Source: Xanthomonas codiaei
GTDB taxonomy: Bacteria > Pseudomonadota > Gammaproteobacteria > Xanthomonadales > Xanthomonadaceae
Assembly (NCBI RefSeq): GCF_002939785.1
Contig: NZ_MDEC01000016.1
Location: 38,519-102,518, forward strand
Direction: 5' to 3'
Length of the DNA: 64,000 bases
The notes below the pieces were generated by a model. It made no database searches. It was not told the origin of the DNA and saw only the letters and a program-made list of their open reading frames with translations. The position numbers and the translations under genes were made by a program. Shown piece by piece: positions 34,958 to 44,050 of the stretch (the stretch's first letter is position 1; each line of letters starts with the position of its first letter).

Positions 34958-35928
34958 TATCGCCCAGCCGGGCGTTGCCCGGCGTCTGCCGGCACGGCCG
35001 GCGCAGCGTCGGCGCCTGCCGCGGTCTCGGGTAGGCCCGGTGTCGACTGCGCGCGCAGCAGGGCGGCCACTTCCTCCTGGGTCTGCTGCTGGTACCAATG
35101 GCCGTCGCGCTTGATCAGCGCCACGGTCAGGTCGATGTCGCGCGCGGCCAGCGGATAGCGCAGCCGGACCTGGGCGCTGTTGCCCTCCTGCTTGACCAGG
35201 CCGGTGCGCAATGCATCCAGGCTGTTGTCGATCGACAGGTCGTAGCGCTCCAGCACCTTCTTGCATGCTGCCCAGAACGGTCCGAGCCGGCGCAGGCTTT
35301 CTTCCATGCCCAGCTGCTGCAAGTCGGCATCGGAGGTGATGCCGGTGGCACGCGCGGCGGTCACCAGATCGGCAATGCTGGCCTTGGCGCGCGGACGGTC
35401 GGCCAGCGGCGCGGTGGCGGCCCAGGCACTGAGCGCGTCGACCAGCTGCACGTAGTGGGCACGCTGCTCGGGCTGGTAATCGCTGCGACTGCGCAGGTAC
35501 TGCACGCCGAACTGGCCCAGCGACTGCGCGGCCTGGGCGATGCCCCGCGACTGCCCGGCCAGCTGTGCATCGAAGGCCTGCTGCAGGCGGCGCTCGGCAT
35601 CGGGAGCCGACAAGGACCCCAGCAAGGCGCCGGTTTCGTTGGGCAACGGCAACTCGGTCAACGGCCAGCGGCTGGCGCCACTGCGCCAGGCCGCTTCCAG
35701 TTGGGTGTACTGCACCGGCGTGACCCGGATCCGCGCATAGGCCACCAGGTCGTTGCGCCGCAGCGGCACCGTCATCGATTGCATGGCGGCGGCCGGCTCG
35801 GCCTTGGCGCCGGGCAATGCGGCGGCCGTGTCGTTGCGCTGGCAGCCGCCGACGCACAGCGCGGCCAGCAACATCCACGCGATGGACTGGAACCGGCCGG
35901 CGCGGACGGTGGATGGCGGCATGCGCAC
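34957..35928 (-). CDS. Predicted lipoprotein of unknown function, coupled to plsB
   Basis: 323 aa from GTG 35928 (AGGGG 6 nt upstream); ATG 35922 is possible. The signal peptide ends in the lipobox ALCVGGC. Mature residues are helical with repeated Ala/Gln-rich segments (AERRLQQAFDAQLAGQ; GIAQAAQSLGQFGVQYL) and a C-terminal VRLRYPLAARDIDLTVALIKRDGHWYQQQ that looks like an NTF2- or DUF-type beta sheet. Family not recognised. The 1-nt overlap with plsB suggests a role in envelope lipid supply. Confidence 0.8.
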   Translation of the reverse strand: MRMPPSTVRAGRFQSIAWMLLAALCVGGCQRNDTAAALPGAKAEPAAAMQSMTVPLRRNDLVAYARIRVTPVQYTQLEAAWRSGASRWPLTELPLPNETGALLGSLSAPDAERRLQQAFDAQLAGQSRGIAQAAQSLGQFGVQYLRSRSDYQPEQRAHYVQLVDALSAWAATAPLADRPRAKASIADLVTAARATGITSDADLQQLGMEESLRRLGPFWAACKKVLERYDLSIDNSLDALRTGLVKQEGNSAQVRLRYPLAARDIDLTVALIKRDGHWYQQQTQEEVAALLRAQSTPGLPETAAGADAAPAVPADAGQRPAGR

Positions 35929-36328
35929 GATGTTCCCCTGATCGATCGGCGCATCTTGCTGTCTGAATGCACTGGCGGCAAGGCACGCCGTTACCGTACG
36001 CTAAGGTACGGAACAAAGATGTTACGTTTTTGTCGTTGTTCGTCGGTTACCAGCCGGTGTCCGGCCGTGACTGCCGTTGTCTCATTCGGACAATTTTGTC
36101 CATCAATCGGGTCGCAAGCCTTGTGCCCACTGTGTTTGATTCGATGCTGCGGCGCATCATGTAAGCGCTTGCAGTTCCTGCTAGCGTGCGCGCCATCGCG
36201 CTTCGAGGTCGCCGTCGGAGGGGGCCGATGACCTGGATGTGCCTGTGCGACACGAACGTTCGGCACCCGACGACAGCGCGCACCGCTTCGGCGTGCGGCC
36301 GTCACCGCCTTGTTTTGGAGAAAGCGCC
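35929..36328. other. Divergent control region between the lipoprotein gene and the LacI gene
   Basis: 400 bases, no gene. The centre (about 36000-36130) is richer in A+T and likely holds both promoters. The palindrome at 36160-36173 is the only clear operator. Confidence 0.6.
36160..36173. promoter_or_regulatory. LacI-type operator TGTAAGCGCTTGCA
   Basis: A 14-base near-palindrome around the AAGCGCTT core, one mismatch between half-sites, typical of GalR/LacI operators and distinct from the xyl-box. It lies 156 nt upstream of the LacI gene start. Autoregulation is likely. No second copy was found in front of either TonB-receptor gene. Confidence 0.7.
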
Positions 36329-37381
36329 ATGAGTCGGCCACGTTCGGAAGGCGGCAGCGTCACCATCAAGGATGTGGCCCGCGAGGCGCAGGTGTCGGTG
36401 GCCACGGTGTCGCGCACCATGAATGGGCACCAGCACGTGGCCGAGTCGGTCCGTGAGCGCGTGCTGCAGGTGGCGCGCGCACTCAACTACATCCCGCATC
36501 ACGCTGCGCGCAGCCTGAGCAGCCGCCGCACCCACACCATTGGCGTGGTGTTGCCGGATCTGCATGGCGAATTCTTTTCCGAACTGATCCGCGGCATCGA
36601 CCAGGTGGCGCGGGAGCAGGGCTACCACCTGTTGGTCTCCAGCTCGCACGGCGACCCGCAGGCGCAGCGCCGGGCGCTGCAGCGCCTGCCCGGGCGCGTG
36701 GATGGAGTGGTGGTGATGTCGCCGTCGTTGGGCGACTCGGGCGTGCACGAAGACGCGCTGCCGGGCGGCCTGCCGGCGGTGCTGCTCAATTGCGCCGGCA
36801 GCGCCAGCCAGCGCCCGGTGCTCAACGTGGACAACTACGGTGGTGCACGGGTGATGACGCGCCACCTGCGCGCATGCGGCCATCACCGCATCGCCTTCAT
36901 CGCCGGCCCGGACGACAATTTCGATGCGCACGAGCGCCTGCGCGGCTACCGCGATGAAATGGCGGTGGAGGCGGACGCGCAGCCGTGGGTACTGCCGGGC
37001 AACTTCGACGAGGAATCCGGCTACCGCGCCGGCCAGGCGCTGGCGCAGCAGGACCGCCCGGACGCGGTGTTCGCCGCCAACGACATGATGGCGCTGGGTT
37101 GCCTGTTCGCGCTCGGCCATGCCGGACTGAAGGTGCCGCAGGACGTCGCGCTGGCCGGTTTCGACGACGTGCCGATGGCGCGCTATGTGCTGCCGGCGCT
37201 GACCACCATGCGGGTGGACATCGCCGGGCTGGGCGCGCGCGCGCTGCGGTTGCTGCTGGGACAGCAGTTGGTCGATGCCCCGCCGCCGCCGGCCGATGCG
37301 GCGCCACCCGCGTTTTCGGAGATGGTGCCGGAGCTGATCGTGCGCGCCTCCAGCGCCGCCCGCGCCGCAGCGGACGACTGA
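36329..37381 (+). CDS. LacI/GalR-family transcriptional regulator
   Basis: 350 aa from ATG 36329 (GGAG box). The N-terminal helix-turn-helix reads VTIKDVAREAQVSVATVSRTMNGHQHVAESVRERVLQVARALNYIPHHAARSL, a perfect LacI pattern, followed by the periplasmic-binding-protein-like core (IGVVLPDLHGEFFSELIRGIDQVARE; AVFAANDMMALGCLFALGHAGLKVPQDVALAGFDD). It likely controls the two TonB-receptor genes and the halogenase gene next to it. The inducer is probably a sugar; identity unknown. Confidence 0.93.
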   Translation: MSRPRSEGGSVTIKDVAREAQVSVATVSRTMNGHQHVAESVRERVLQVARALNYIPHHAARSLSSRRTHTIGVVLPDLHGEFFSELIRGIDQVAREQGYHLLVSSSHGDPQAQRRALQRLPGRVDGVVVMSPSLGDSGVHEDALPGGLPAVLLNCAGSASQRPVLNVDNYGGARVMTRHLRACGHHRIAFIAGPDDNFDAHERLRGYRDEMAVEADAQPWVLPGNFDEESGYRAGQALAQQDRPDAVFAANDMMALGCLFALGHAGLKVPQDVALAGFDDVPMARYVLPALTTMRVDIAGLGARALRLLLGQQLVDAPPPPADAAPPAFSEMVPELIVRASSAARAAADD

Positions 37382-37546
37382 CGACATGCGCCACGTCGCA
37401 TCTTCACGAATTCTTTGCGGTTTCTTATGTTTTTTATAACTCCTGATTGATTGCCGCCACCGCGTCATCGTCCCTGAAACAACGCACCACCCCGCGCCAC
37501 GCCGACCACTCCGCCGGTACGCGCCTGACCCCTGGGAGGGGAAGTC

Positions 37547-40500
37547 ATGAAAAGCTACCGTAGCGTCTCCACCCTGCCGGCGCGCAGCCTGCTGTGCTGT
37601 GCCCTGGCCGCCTCCTTGCTGGCCGCCGCGCCGGCCATGGCCCAGTCCAGCAACGCCACATTGCGCGGACAGGTGGCCGCGTCCCAGGCCGGGACGACCG
37701 TGACCGCGACCAATGTCGCCACCGGCGCCACCCGCCGCGTGGCGACCGGTGCGGATGGCAGCTATGCCCTGGTCGGCCTGCCGCCGGGGACCTACAAGGT
37801 GGATGCGGGCCCGGGCACGGAGAAGACGGTGACCCTGTCGGTGGCCTCGTCGGTCAGCCTGGATCTGGGCAGCGACGGCCAGGTGCCATCGCCGGCCGCC
37901 GATGGCGCAGCGACCACACTGGACACGGTCAAGGTCACCGCCACCGCGCTGCAGGAGGTCAAGACCTCCGAAGTCGGCACCAATATCTCGCTCAAGCAGA
38001 TCAACACGGTGCCGCAGCTGACGCGCAACTTCCTGGAGTTTGCCGACACCGTCCCGGGCATGCAGTTCGAGACCGACCCGAACGGCAACAGCCGCATCCG
38101 CGGCGGCGCGCAGGCCAGTTCGGCGGTCAACGTCTACATCGATGGCGTAGGCCAGAAGAGCTATCTGTTCGGCGGCGTGTCCGGCCAGCAGCAGAGCGCG
38201 GGCAATCCGTTCCCGCAGCTGGCGATCGGCGAGTACAAGGTCATCACCTCCAACTACAAGGCCGAGTTCGACCAGGTGGGCTCGGCGGCGATCGTGGCGT
38301 CCACCAAGTCCGGCGGCAACGAGTTCCACGGCGAGATCTTCGGGCGCACCACCAATACCGATTTCCGTGCGCGCCAGGCCGACGAACGTGCCGGCGCGCC
38401 CAACTCCGATGGCAGCAAGCGCAAGACCCACCAGGACGAGTATGGTTTCGCGCTCAGCGGCCCGATCGTCAAGGACAAGGCGCACTTCTTCTTCAGTTAC
38501 GAAGGCAAGGGCTTCGAGGTGTCGGCCAACCCGGTCTCGGTGCCGGACAACTTCAGCGTACTGAGGGACGACCTGCCGGCCGGCGTGCAGAGCCGCCTGG
38601 GCTCGGTCACCCGCCCGTTCAACGAAGACCTGTACTTCGGCAAGATCGATTGGGATATCGGCGAAAACGATCGCCTTGAACTGACCGCCAAGGTCCGCGA
38701 CGAAGAAAGCCGCGATAGCGTTGGCGATCGCAACACCGCCATCGCCGCCAAGATCAATCTCAATACCGAAGAACGCTACGACCTGCGCTGGCAGCACTTC
38801 GGCGAAACCTACGTCAACGAGGCGCGCATCTCATACGAGGACGTGCTGTTCAACCCCACCGCCTACACCATCGGCAGCCAGAGCGTGTACACGCGCGACA
38901 TCGCCGAGAACGATGTGCTGATCAACGACGACGCCACCAGCGGCCTGGCGATCCAACGCAAAGGGCAGAAAGGCCCCAGCTTCCAGAACGACCTGACCTT
39001 CAACAGCATCGACTGGCACGGCAGCCACGTCATCAAGATGGGCGTGAAGTACAAGGAAGTGGAGTTGACCCAAAGCGAGAACTCCACCGCCAATCCGTCC
39101 TTCTATTACGCGGTCAACGACGGCCAGGGCACGGCACCGATTCCATACCAGGTGCGCTTCAACCTGCCGTTTGCCGGTGCGGCGCCGTCGGTGACCACCA
39201 CCAGCAAGCAGCTGGGCCTGTACATCCAGGACGACTGGGACGTCAACGACAAGCTGCAGTTGAACATCGGCGTGCGCTGGGATGGCGAGAAGATTCCTTC
39301 GTATCTGGACAACGTGACCCCGCCGGAAGTGGTGGCGGCCTTGAACGGCCCGGGCACCGACCCGACGGTGAGCGCCACCTATGCCGAGCAGCTGGCCAAG
39401 GGCGGAGTGAACATCAATGACTACATCAGCAACGGGCGCAATCGCAAACAGGACAACAACAACTTCGCGCCGCGCCTGGGCTTTTCTTACGACTTCCGTG
39501 GCGACGAATCGCTGGTGCTGTTCGGTGGCGCCGGGCGTAGCTACGACCGCAATCTGTTCGACATCATGGGCCTGGAGCAGGTCAAATCCGCGCTGTCCCA
39601 GTACACCATCCGCTTCGCCGAATCCTACGGCTGCACGCCGGCGCCGGGCACCTGCGCCAACTGGAACCCGGCCTATCTCAGCAACCCGGACAGCCTGAGC
39701 GGCCTGGTCAATGCGCGCGTGCGCAACGGCGAGGTCGACCTACTCAACAACGATCTGAAGACGCCGTATTCGGACCAGTACTCGCTGGGCCTGCGTACCC
39801 GCGTGGGCGAGTGGAGCAACTCGGCCACGGTGTCCTACATCCACAGCCAGGACGGCTTGATCCTGACCCTGGGCAACCGCTACCCGAATGGCGACTTCTT
39901 CCAGAACGGCAGCCAGCCGTGGGGTCAGACCCCGCCCGGCTTCGGTGCGCTGATCATCGGCAACAATGGCGTGGAGACCAAGACCACGCAGTTGCTGCTG
40001 TCCACCGACAAGGCCTATACCAAGGAAAGCGGCTGGGGCCTGACGGCGGCGTATACGTTCTCGCGCGCCCGCGGCAATCGCGGCAACGACGAGCAGTACG
40101 GCTTCGACGCGGCCACCATTGCCGACTATCCGTTCCTGGACCTGAACTCGGTCCCGCGCCATCGCCTGGTGGTCACCGGCATCTACGATCTGTTCTGGGG
40201 CATCAGCGCCTCGGCCAAGCTGACCCTGGCCACGGTGCCGCCGCGCAACGAAGCGGTAGCCTACGATCTGTATGGCGGCCCGCCTTCGAACAACATCCGC
40301 GTGGTCTCGGTGGATGCACCGGGCGGCAAGTTCATTGCCGGCGGCGACATCTTCGGCACGCGCCAGCTGGATCTGTCGCTGTCCAAGGACATGCACGTGA
40401 CCGAGGCGTTGACCGTGCAGGTGCGCGGCGATCTGATCAATGCGCTGAACTTCCGCAACTACGATCAGTACGCCATCGACTGGGGCCAGGGCGGCGTCTA

Positions 40501-40585
40501 TAACCCGCGCGTCAGCATCAACCAGTACGGTGCGCTGTCCACGCCGCCGCGTACGCTGTTCCTGAGCGCGCGCATCATCTGGTAG
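37547..40585 (+). CDS. Oar-type TonB-dependent receptor, copy 1
   Basis: 1012 aa, behind GGGAGGGG. A signal peptide ends at APAMAQ. Next is a carboxypeptidase-regulatory-like domain (residues about 37-110: NATLRGQV, YALVGLPPGTYKVDAG), then the plug (TVKVTATALQEVKTSEVG; LTRNFLEFADTVPGM; NVYIDGVGQKSYL) and the barrel, ending in TLFLSARIIW, with Trp as the terminal residue. Such receptors import oligosaccharides or peptides. Next to a LacI regulator, a sugar ligand is likely. The first about 45 residues and the leader are nearly identical to copy 2. Confidence 0.9.
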   Translation: MKSYRSVSTLPARSLLCCALAASLLAAAPAMAQSSNATLRGQVAASQAGTTVTATNVATGATRRVATGADGSYALVGLPPGTYKVDAGPGTEKTVTLSVASSVSLDLGSDGQVPSPAADGAATTLDTVKVTATALQEVKTSEVGTNISLKQINTVPQLTRNFLEFADTVPGMQFETDPNGNSRIRGGAQASSAVNVYIDGVGQKSYLFGGVSGQQQSAGNPFPQLAIGEYKVITSNYKAEFDQVGSAAIVASTKSGGNEFHGEIFGRTTNTDFRARQADERAGAPNSDGSKRKTHQDEYGFALSGPIVKDKAHFFFSYEGKGFEVSANPVSVPDNFSVLRDDLPAGVQSRLGSVTRPFNEDLYFGKIDWDIGENDRLELTAKVRDEESRDSVGDRNTAIAAKINLNTEERYDLRWQHFGETYVNEARISYEDVLFNPTAYTIGSQSVYTRDIAENDVLINDDATSGLAIQRKGQKGPSFQNDLTFNSIDWHGSHVIKMGVKYKEVELTQSENSTANPSFYYAVNDGQGTAPIPYQVRFNLPFAGAAPSVTTTSKQLGLYIQDDWDVNDKLQLNIGVRWDGEKIPSYLDNVTPPEVVAALNGPGTDPTVSATYAEQLAKGGVNINDYISNGRNRKQDNNNFAPRLGFSYDFRGDESLVLFGGAGRSYDRNLFDIMGLEQVKSALSQYTIRFAESYGCTPAPGTCANWNPAYLSNPDSLSGLVNARVRNGEVDLLNNDLKTPYSDQYSLGLRTRVGEWSNSATVSYIHSQDGLILTLGNRYPNGDFFQNGSQPWGQTPPGFGALIIGNNGVETKTTQLLLSTDKAYTKESGWGLTAAYTFSRARGNRGNDEQYGFDAATIADYPFLDLNSVPRHRLVVTGIYDLFWGISASAKLTLATVPPRNEAVAYDLYGGPPSNNIRVVSVDAPGGKFIAGGDIFGTRQLDLSLSKDMHVTEALTVQVRGDLINALNFRNYDQYAIDWGQGGVYNPRVSINQYGALSTPPRTLFLSARIIW

Positions 40586-40906
40586 TTCGATAGCAGCCCT
40601 GAATTGGCCATGCCAGCACGGCGCGAGCGACCGTGCTGGCAATCGTGCATGCCGCACGGCCCGGCGTGCCGTTGTTGTTTGCATCGTGTGTTGAATGCCG
40701 GTGCGCTGCACCGGCCACGCGCCGCCAATGCTTTACCCGTCTCGACCCGTGCCTGAAGGAGCAGCCGCCCGTCACCGTAGACCTTTGTCGTTCTTGCAGC
40801 CCTTGCGGCTGTTGTTGCCTGTCGTTCCGTGTTCCACACCAAAGCACCAACCCAACGCGCCAGTCACTCCACTGCGTCGCGCTTTACCCCTGGGAGGGGG
40901 AAAGTC
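40586..40906. other. Spacer between the two TonB-receptor genes
   Basis: 321 bases, no gene. A perfect 11-bp stem with 9-nt loop (TGCCAGCACGG at 40611-40621, CCGTGCTGGCA at 40631-40641) follows the stop of copy 1. It lacks a T-run, so it is a transcript-stabilising or partial-termination hairpin rather than a standard terminator. The last 25 bases, with the CCCCTGGGAGGGGGAAAGTC leader, copy those before the first receptor gene. Confidence 0.65.
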
Positions 40907-43900
40907 ATGAAGAACCACCGTACCGTCTCCACCCTGCCGGCGCGCAGCCTGTTGTGCTGCGCCCTGGCCGCGTCGTTGTTCGCCACCGCTCCGGCCATGG
41001 CCCAGTCCAGCAACGCCACGTTGCGCGGACAGGTCGCCTCCGCACAGAGCGGCAGCGAAGTGGTCGTGACCAATGTCGCCACCGGCTCGGTGCGACGCGC
41101 ACCGGTCAATGCGAATGGCAACTACACCATCGTCGGTCTGCAGCCGGGCACCTACAAAGTCGAATCCAACGGCGTCAGCCGCACGGTGACCCTGTCGGTG
41201 GCCTCCAGTGCCACGGTCGATCTCGGCACCGAGACGGCAACCGCGCCCGCAGGCAATGCGACCACGCTGGACACGGTGACGGTCAGCGCGCCGATGATTC
41301 GCGACGTCAAGACCTCGGAAGTGGGCAACACCATCAGCGCGCGCCAGATCCAGCAATTGCCGCAGGCCACGCGCAACTTCCTGGAGTTTGCCGATACCGT
41401 ACCGGGCATGGTGTTTCAGGTGGACGGCAACGGCAACACCAAGCTGCGCGGCGGTGCGTCCAACGCCAGCGCCGGCAATCTATACATCGATGGCGTGGGC
41501 CAGAAGAGCTATGTGCGCAGCGGCGGCGTGGCCGGCCAGAGCGACACACAGGGCAATCCCTTCCCGCAGCTCGCCATCGGCGAGTACAAGGTCATCACCT
41601 CCAACTACAAGGCCGAGTACGGCCAGATCAGCGGCGCGGCGATCACTGCGGCCACCAAGTCCGGCACCAACGAGCTGCACGGCGAAGTGTTCTACCGCTA
41701 TACCGATCAGGACCTGCGCGACAAGCGGCCCGACGAGAAAGAAAACGGCAAGATCGATTCGCAGACCAAGGAATACGGCTTCGCGCTGGGTGGGCCGATC
41801 ATCCAGGACCGCATGCACTTCTTCGTCGCCTACGAGGGCAAGGAGAACGTGGCGCCCAAGAGCGTGCAACCGAGCGCAGAGGCTGCCGCGTTCGTCAACC
41901 AGTTGCCGTCCGACCTGGCCAGCCAGTATGGCCCGGCCAACATGCCGTTCGAAGAAGACCTGTTCTTCGGCAAGATCGATTTCGAACCCACCGATCGTGA
42001 TCGCATCGAGCTAAGCACGATTTATCGCGACGAAACGCAGACTGCCAACGTGGGCGGCACCAACACGCTGGCGCAGGCCACCGACAAGATCAACAAGGAC
42101 AAGCGCACCAACCTGCGTTGGCAGCACAGTGCCGACAACTGGTACAACGAGCTCATCGTTGGCACGGAAAACTCGGAGAACAACCCGACCCCGCGTACGC
42201 TCGGCAACGGCATCATCTACACCTATTTCCAGCCACGTGCCGGTTCCACCGATGTCGATGAGCGCACCTTTTTGACCACCGGCTCGGCGGGCGGCCTCAA
42301 TGCGCAGCGCAAGAGTCAAAAGGGCTGGTTCCTCCAGAACGATCTGACCTTCACCAGCTTCCAGTGGCATGGCGAGCACACCATCAAGATGGGTGTGAAC
42401 TACAAGGACATCGAGCTGACCTCGCAGGATGCGGCGGCGTTGAATCCGCAGTTCAGCTACCGCGTCAACGGTGGCAGCGTGGAATCCACGCCCTACCGCG
42501 TGGATTTCGTTGCGCCGTACAACACGCCCGGCCAGCGCGCCACGGTGGTCTCGCCGTCCAAGCAGTACGGCATCTATCTGCAGGACGACTGGGCCGCCAC
42601 CGACAAGCTGATGATCAACATCGGCGTGCGCTGGGACTACGAAGACACCCCGGCTTATACCGACTTCGTCACCTCGCAGGCCTTCGTCGATGCGCTGTAC
42701 GCCAACGATCCGGACAACCCCGGCCAGCCGTGGGCCAACCGCCTGCTGCCCAGCGGCATCAACGTGGCCGATTACATCAGCACCGGCAACAACCGCAAGA
42801 ACTTCAAGGATGCGTGGGCGCCGCGCTTCGGTTTCTCGTATGACTTCTTCGGCGACGAAGCCGCCATCCTGCACGGTGGTGCGGCGCGTTCGTACGACCG
42901 CAACCTGTTCGAGCAGCTGGCACTGGAAACCAGCAAGGCGGCGTTGTCGCCAGTGGCGGTGTATTTCGAAAATCCGGCAACCCAGCAGTGCTACCGCGCC
43001 GACCGTACCTGCGTGGCATTCGATCCGCGCTATCTCAACGGCATCGACCAGCTCAATACCATTCCCGGTGTGGCCGGCAGCGCCGAGCTCTTCATGTTCA
43101 ACAACAAGCTCAAGACGCCGTACAGCGATCAGTACAGCATCGGCATCACCAACCAGGTAGGCGACTGGCTGACCGATGTGACCTTCCAGCGCATCCTGAG
43201 CTACGACGGCTTTGCGATGGGCCTGATCAACCGTTACCCGGATGGTTCGTACTTCCAGAACGGCAACGTGCCGTGGGGCGAGCCCGTGCCGGGCTACCAG
43301 AACACCATCCTGGGAACCAACGGCCTGGAACAGCGCAACAGCCAGGTGCTGCTGTCGGCCGACAAGCCGTACACCAAGGAATCCGGTTGGGGCCTGACCC
43401 TGTCCTACACCCACACCAGCGCACGCCAGAACCGCAACATCGACGAGCCCTACGGTTTCGACAAGGCCACCATTCGCGGCTATCCGTTCGTGAAGTCCGA
43501 CGCGGTGGCCGCGCACCGCTTCGTGGCCTCCGGCTCGATCGATATCCCGTGGGGTGTGACGCTGGGCGCCAAGTTGGTGCTGGCAACGCCCGAGCCGATC
43601 AATACCATCGCCTGCTTCGGCTTCACCGACCCCGATGGCGCAACCTGCCAGCAGGTCGGCGTTACGCCGCCGGGCAGCGGCAAGTTCCTGGTCGGTGGCG
43701 ATATCTGGGGCTACCGCACGGTGGACTTCCAGGCCACCAAGGAGTTCACCGTGGTTGGCGACTTCAAGATGTCGGCACGCGTGAACCTGCTCAACGCGTT
43801 CAACTTCAAGAACTACAGCGCGTACGCCTACAACGGCTTCGGCAGCAACGGGCGGTTCGATCCTGACATCGCCATCAACACCAATGGCGAGATCAACTAC

Positions 43901-43942
43901 GTGCCGCGTAGCGTGGTGCTGGAGATCGGTGCAAAGTTCTGA
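40907..43942 (+). CDS. Oar-type TonB-dependent receptor, copy 2
   Basis: 1011 aa from ATG 40907 behind GGGAGGGGG; the frame is open back to 40829 but without a site. Same build as copy 1: signal peptide ending APAMAQ, carboxypeptidase-regulatory-like domain (NATLRGQVASAQSG through GLQPGTYKVESNG), plug (RNFLEFADTVPGMVFQ; NLYIDGVGQKSYV) and barrel ending VVLEIGAKF with terminal Phe. The pair arose by tandem duplication and has diverged most in the barrel loops, which fits two ligands or two sizes of one ligand. Confidence 0.9.
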   Translation: MKNHRTVSTLPARSLLCCALAASLFATAPAMAQSSNATLRGQVASAQSGSEVVVTNVATGSVRRAPVNANGNYTIVGLQPGTYKVESNGVSRTVTLSVASSATVDLGTETATAPAGNATTLDTVTVSAPMIRDVKTSEVGNTISARQIQQLPQATRNFLEFADTVPGMVFQVDGNGNTKLRGGASNASAGNLYIDGVGQKSYVRSGGVAGQSDTQGNPFPQLAIGEYKVITSNYKAEYGQISGAAITAATKSGTNELHGEVFYRYTDQDLRDKRPDEKENGKIDSQTKEYGFALGGPIIQDRMHFFVAYEGKENVAPKSVQPSAEAAAFVNQLPSDLASQYGPANMPFEEDLFFGKIDFEPTDRDRIELSTIYRDETQTANVGGTNTLAQATDKINKDKRTNLRWQHSADNWYNELIVGTENSENNPTPRTLGNGIIYTYFQPRAGSTDVDERTFLTTGSAGGLNAQRKSQKGWFLQNDLTFTSFQWHGEHTIKMGVNYKDIELTSQDAAALNPQFSYRVNGGSVESTPYRVDFVAPYNTPGQRATVVSPSKQYGIYLQDDWAATDKLMINIGVRWDYEDTPAYTDFVTSQAFVDALYANDPDNPGQPWANRLLPSGINVADYISTGNNRKNFKDAWAPRFGFSYDFFGDEAAILHGGAARSYDRNLFEQLALETSKAALSPVAVYFENPATQQCYRADRTCVAFDPRYLNGIDQLNTIPGVAGSAELFMFNNKLKTPYSDQYSIGITNQVGDWLTDVTFQRILSYDGFAMGLINRYPDGSYFQNGNVPWGEPVPGYQNTILGTNGLEQRNSQVLLSADKPYTKESGWGLTLSYTHTSARQNRNIDEPYGFDKATIRGYPFVKSDAVAAHRFVASGSIDIPWGVTLGAKLVLATPEPINTIACFGFTDPDGATCQQVGVTPPGSGKFLVGGDIWGYRTVDFQATKEFTVVGDFKMSARVNLLNAFNFKNYSAYAYNGFGSNGRFDPDIAINTNGEINYVPRSVVLEIGAKF

Positions 43943-43954
43943 TGGGTGCGCCTT

Positions 43955-44020
43955 CCCCGCGCGTGCACTGCACGCGTGGGGAGCTTTCGTAACGGGGCCG
44001 GTTGGCCCCGTTCGTTTGTC
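43955..44020 (+). terminator. Double hairpin terminator after TonB receptor copy 2
   Basis: Hairpin 1: 12-bp stem (43955-43981) with a 3-nt loop. Hairpin 2: ACGGGGCC-ggtt-GGCCCCGT (43992-44011), followed by TCGTTTGTCC. The second is an intrinsic terminator, though with an interrupted T-run. It would reduce read-through into the halogenase gene, which starts at 44051. Confidence 0.7.
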
Positions 44021-44050
44021 CGTCCTCTCTCAGCTCAGGAACGTGCAGGC

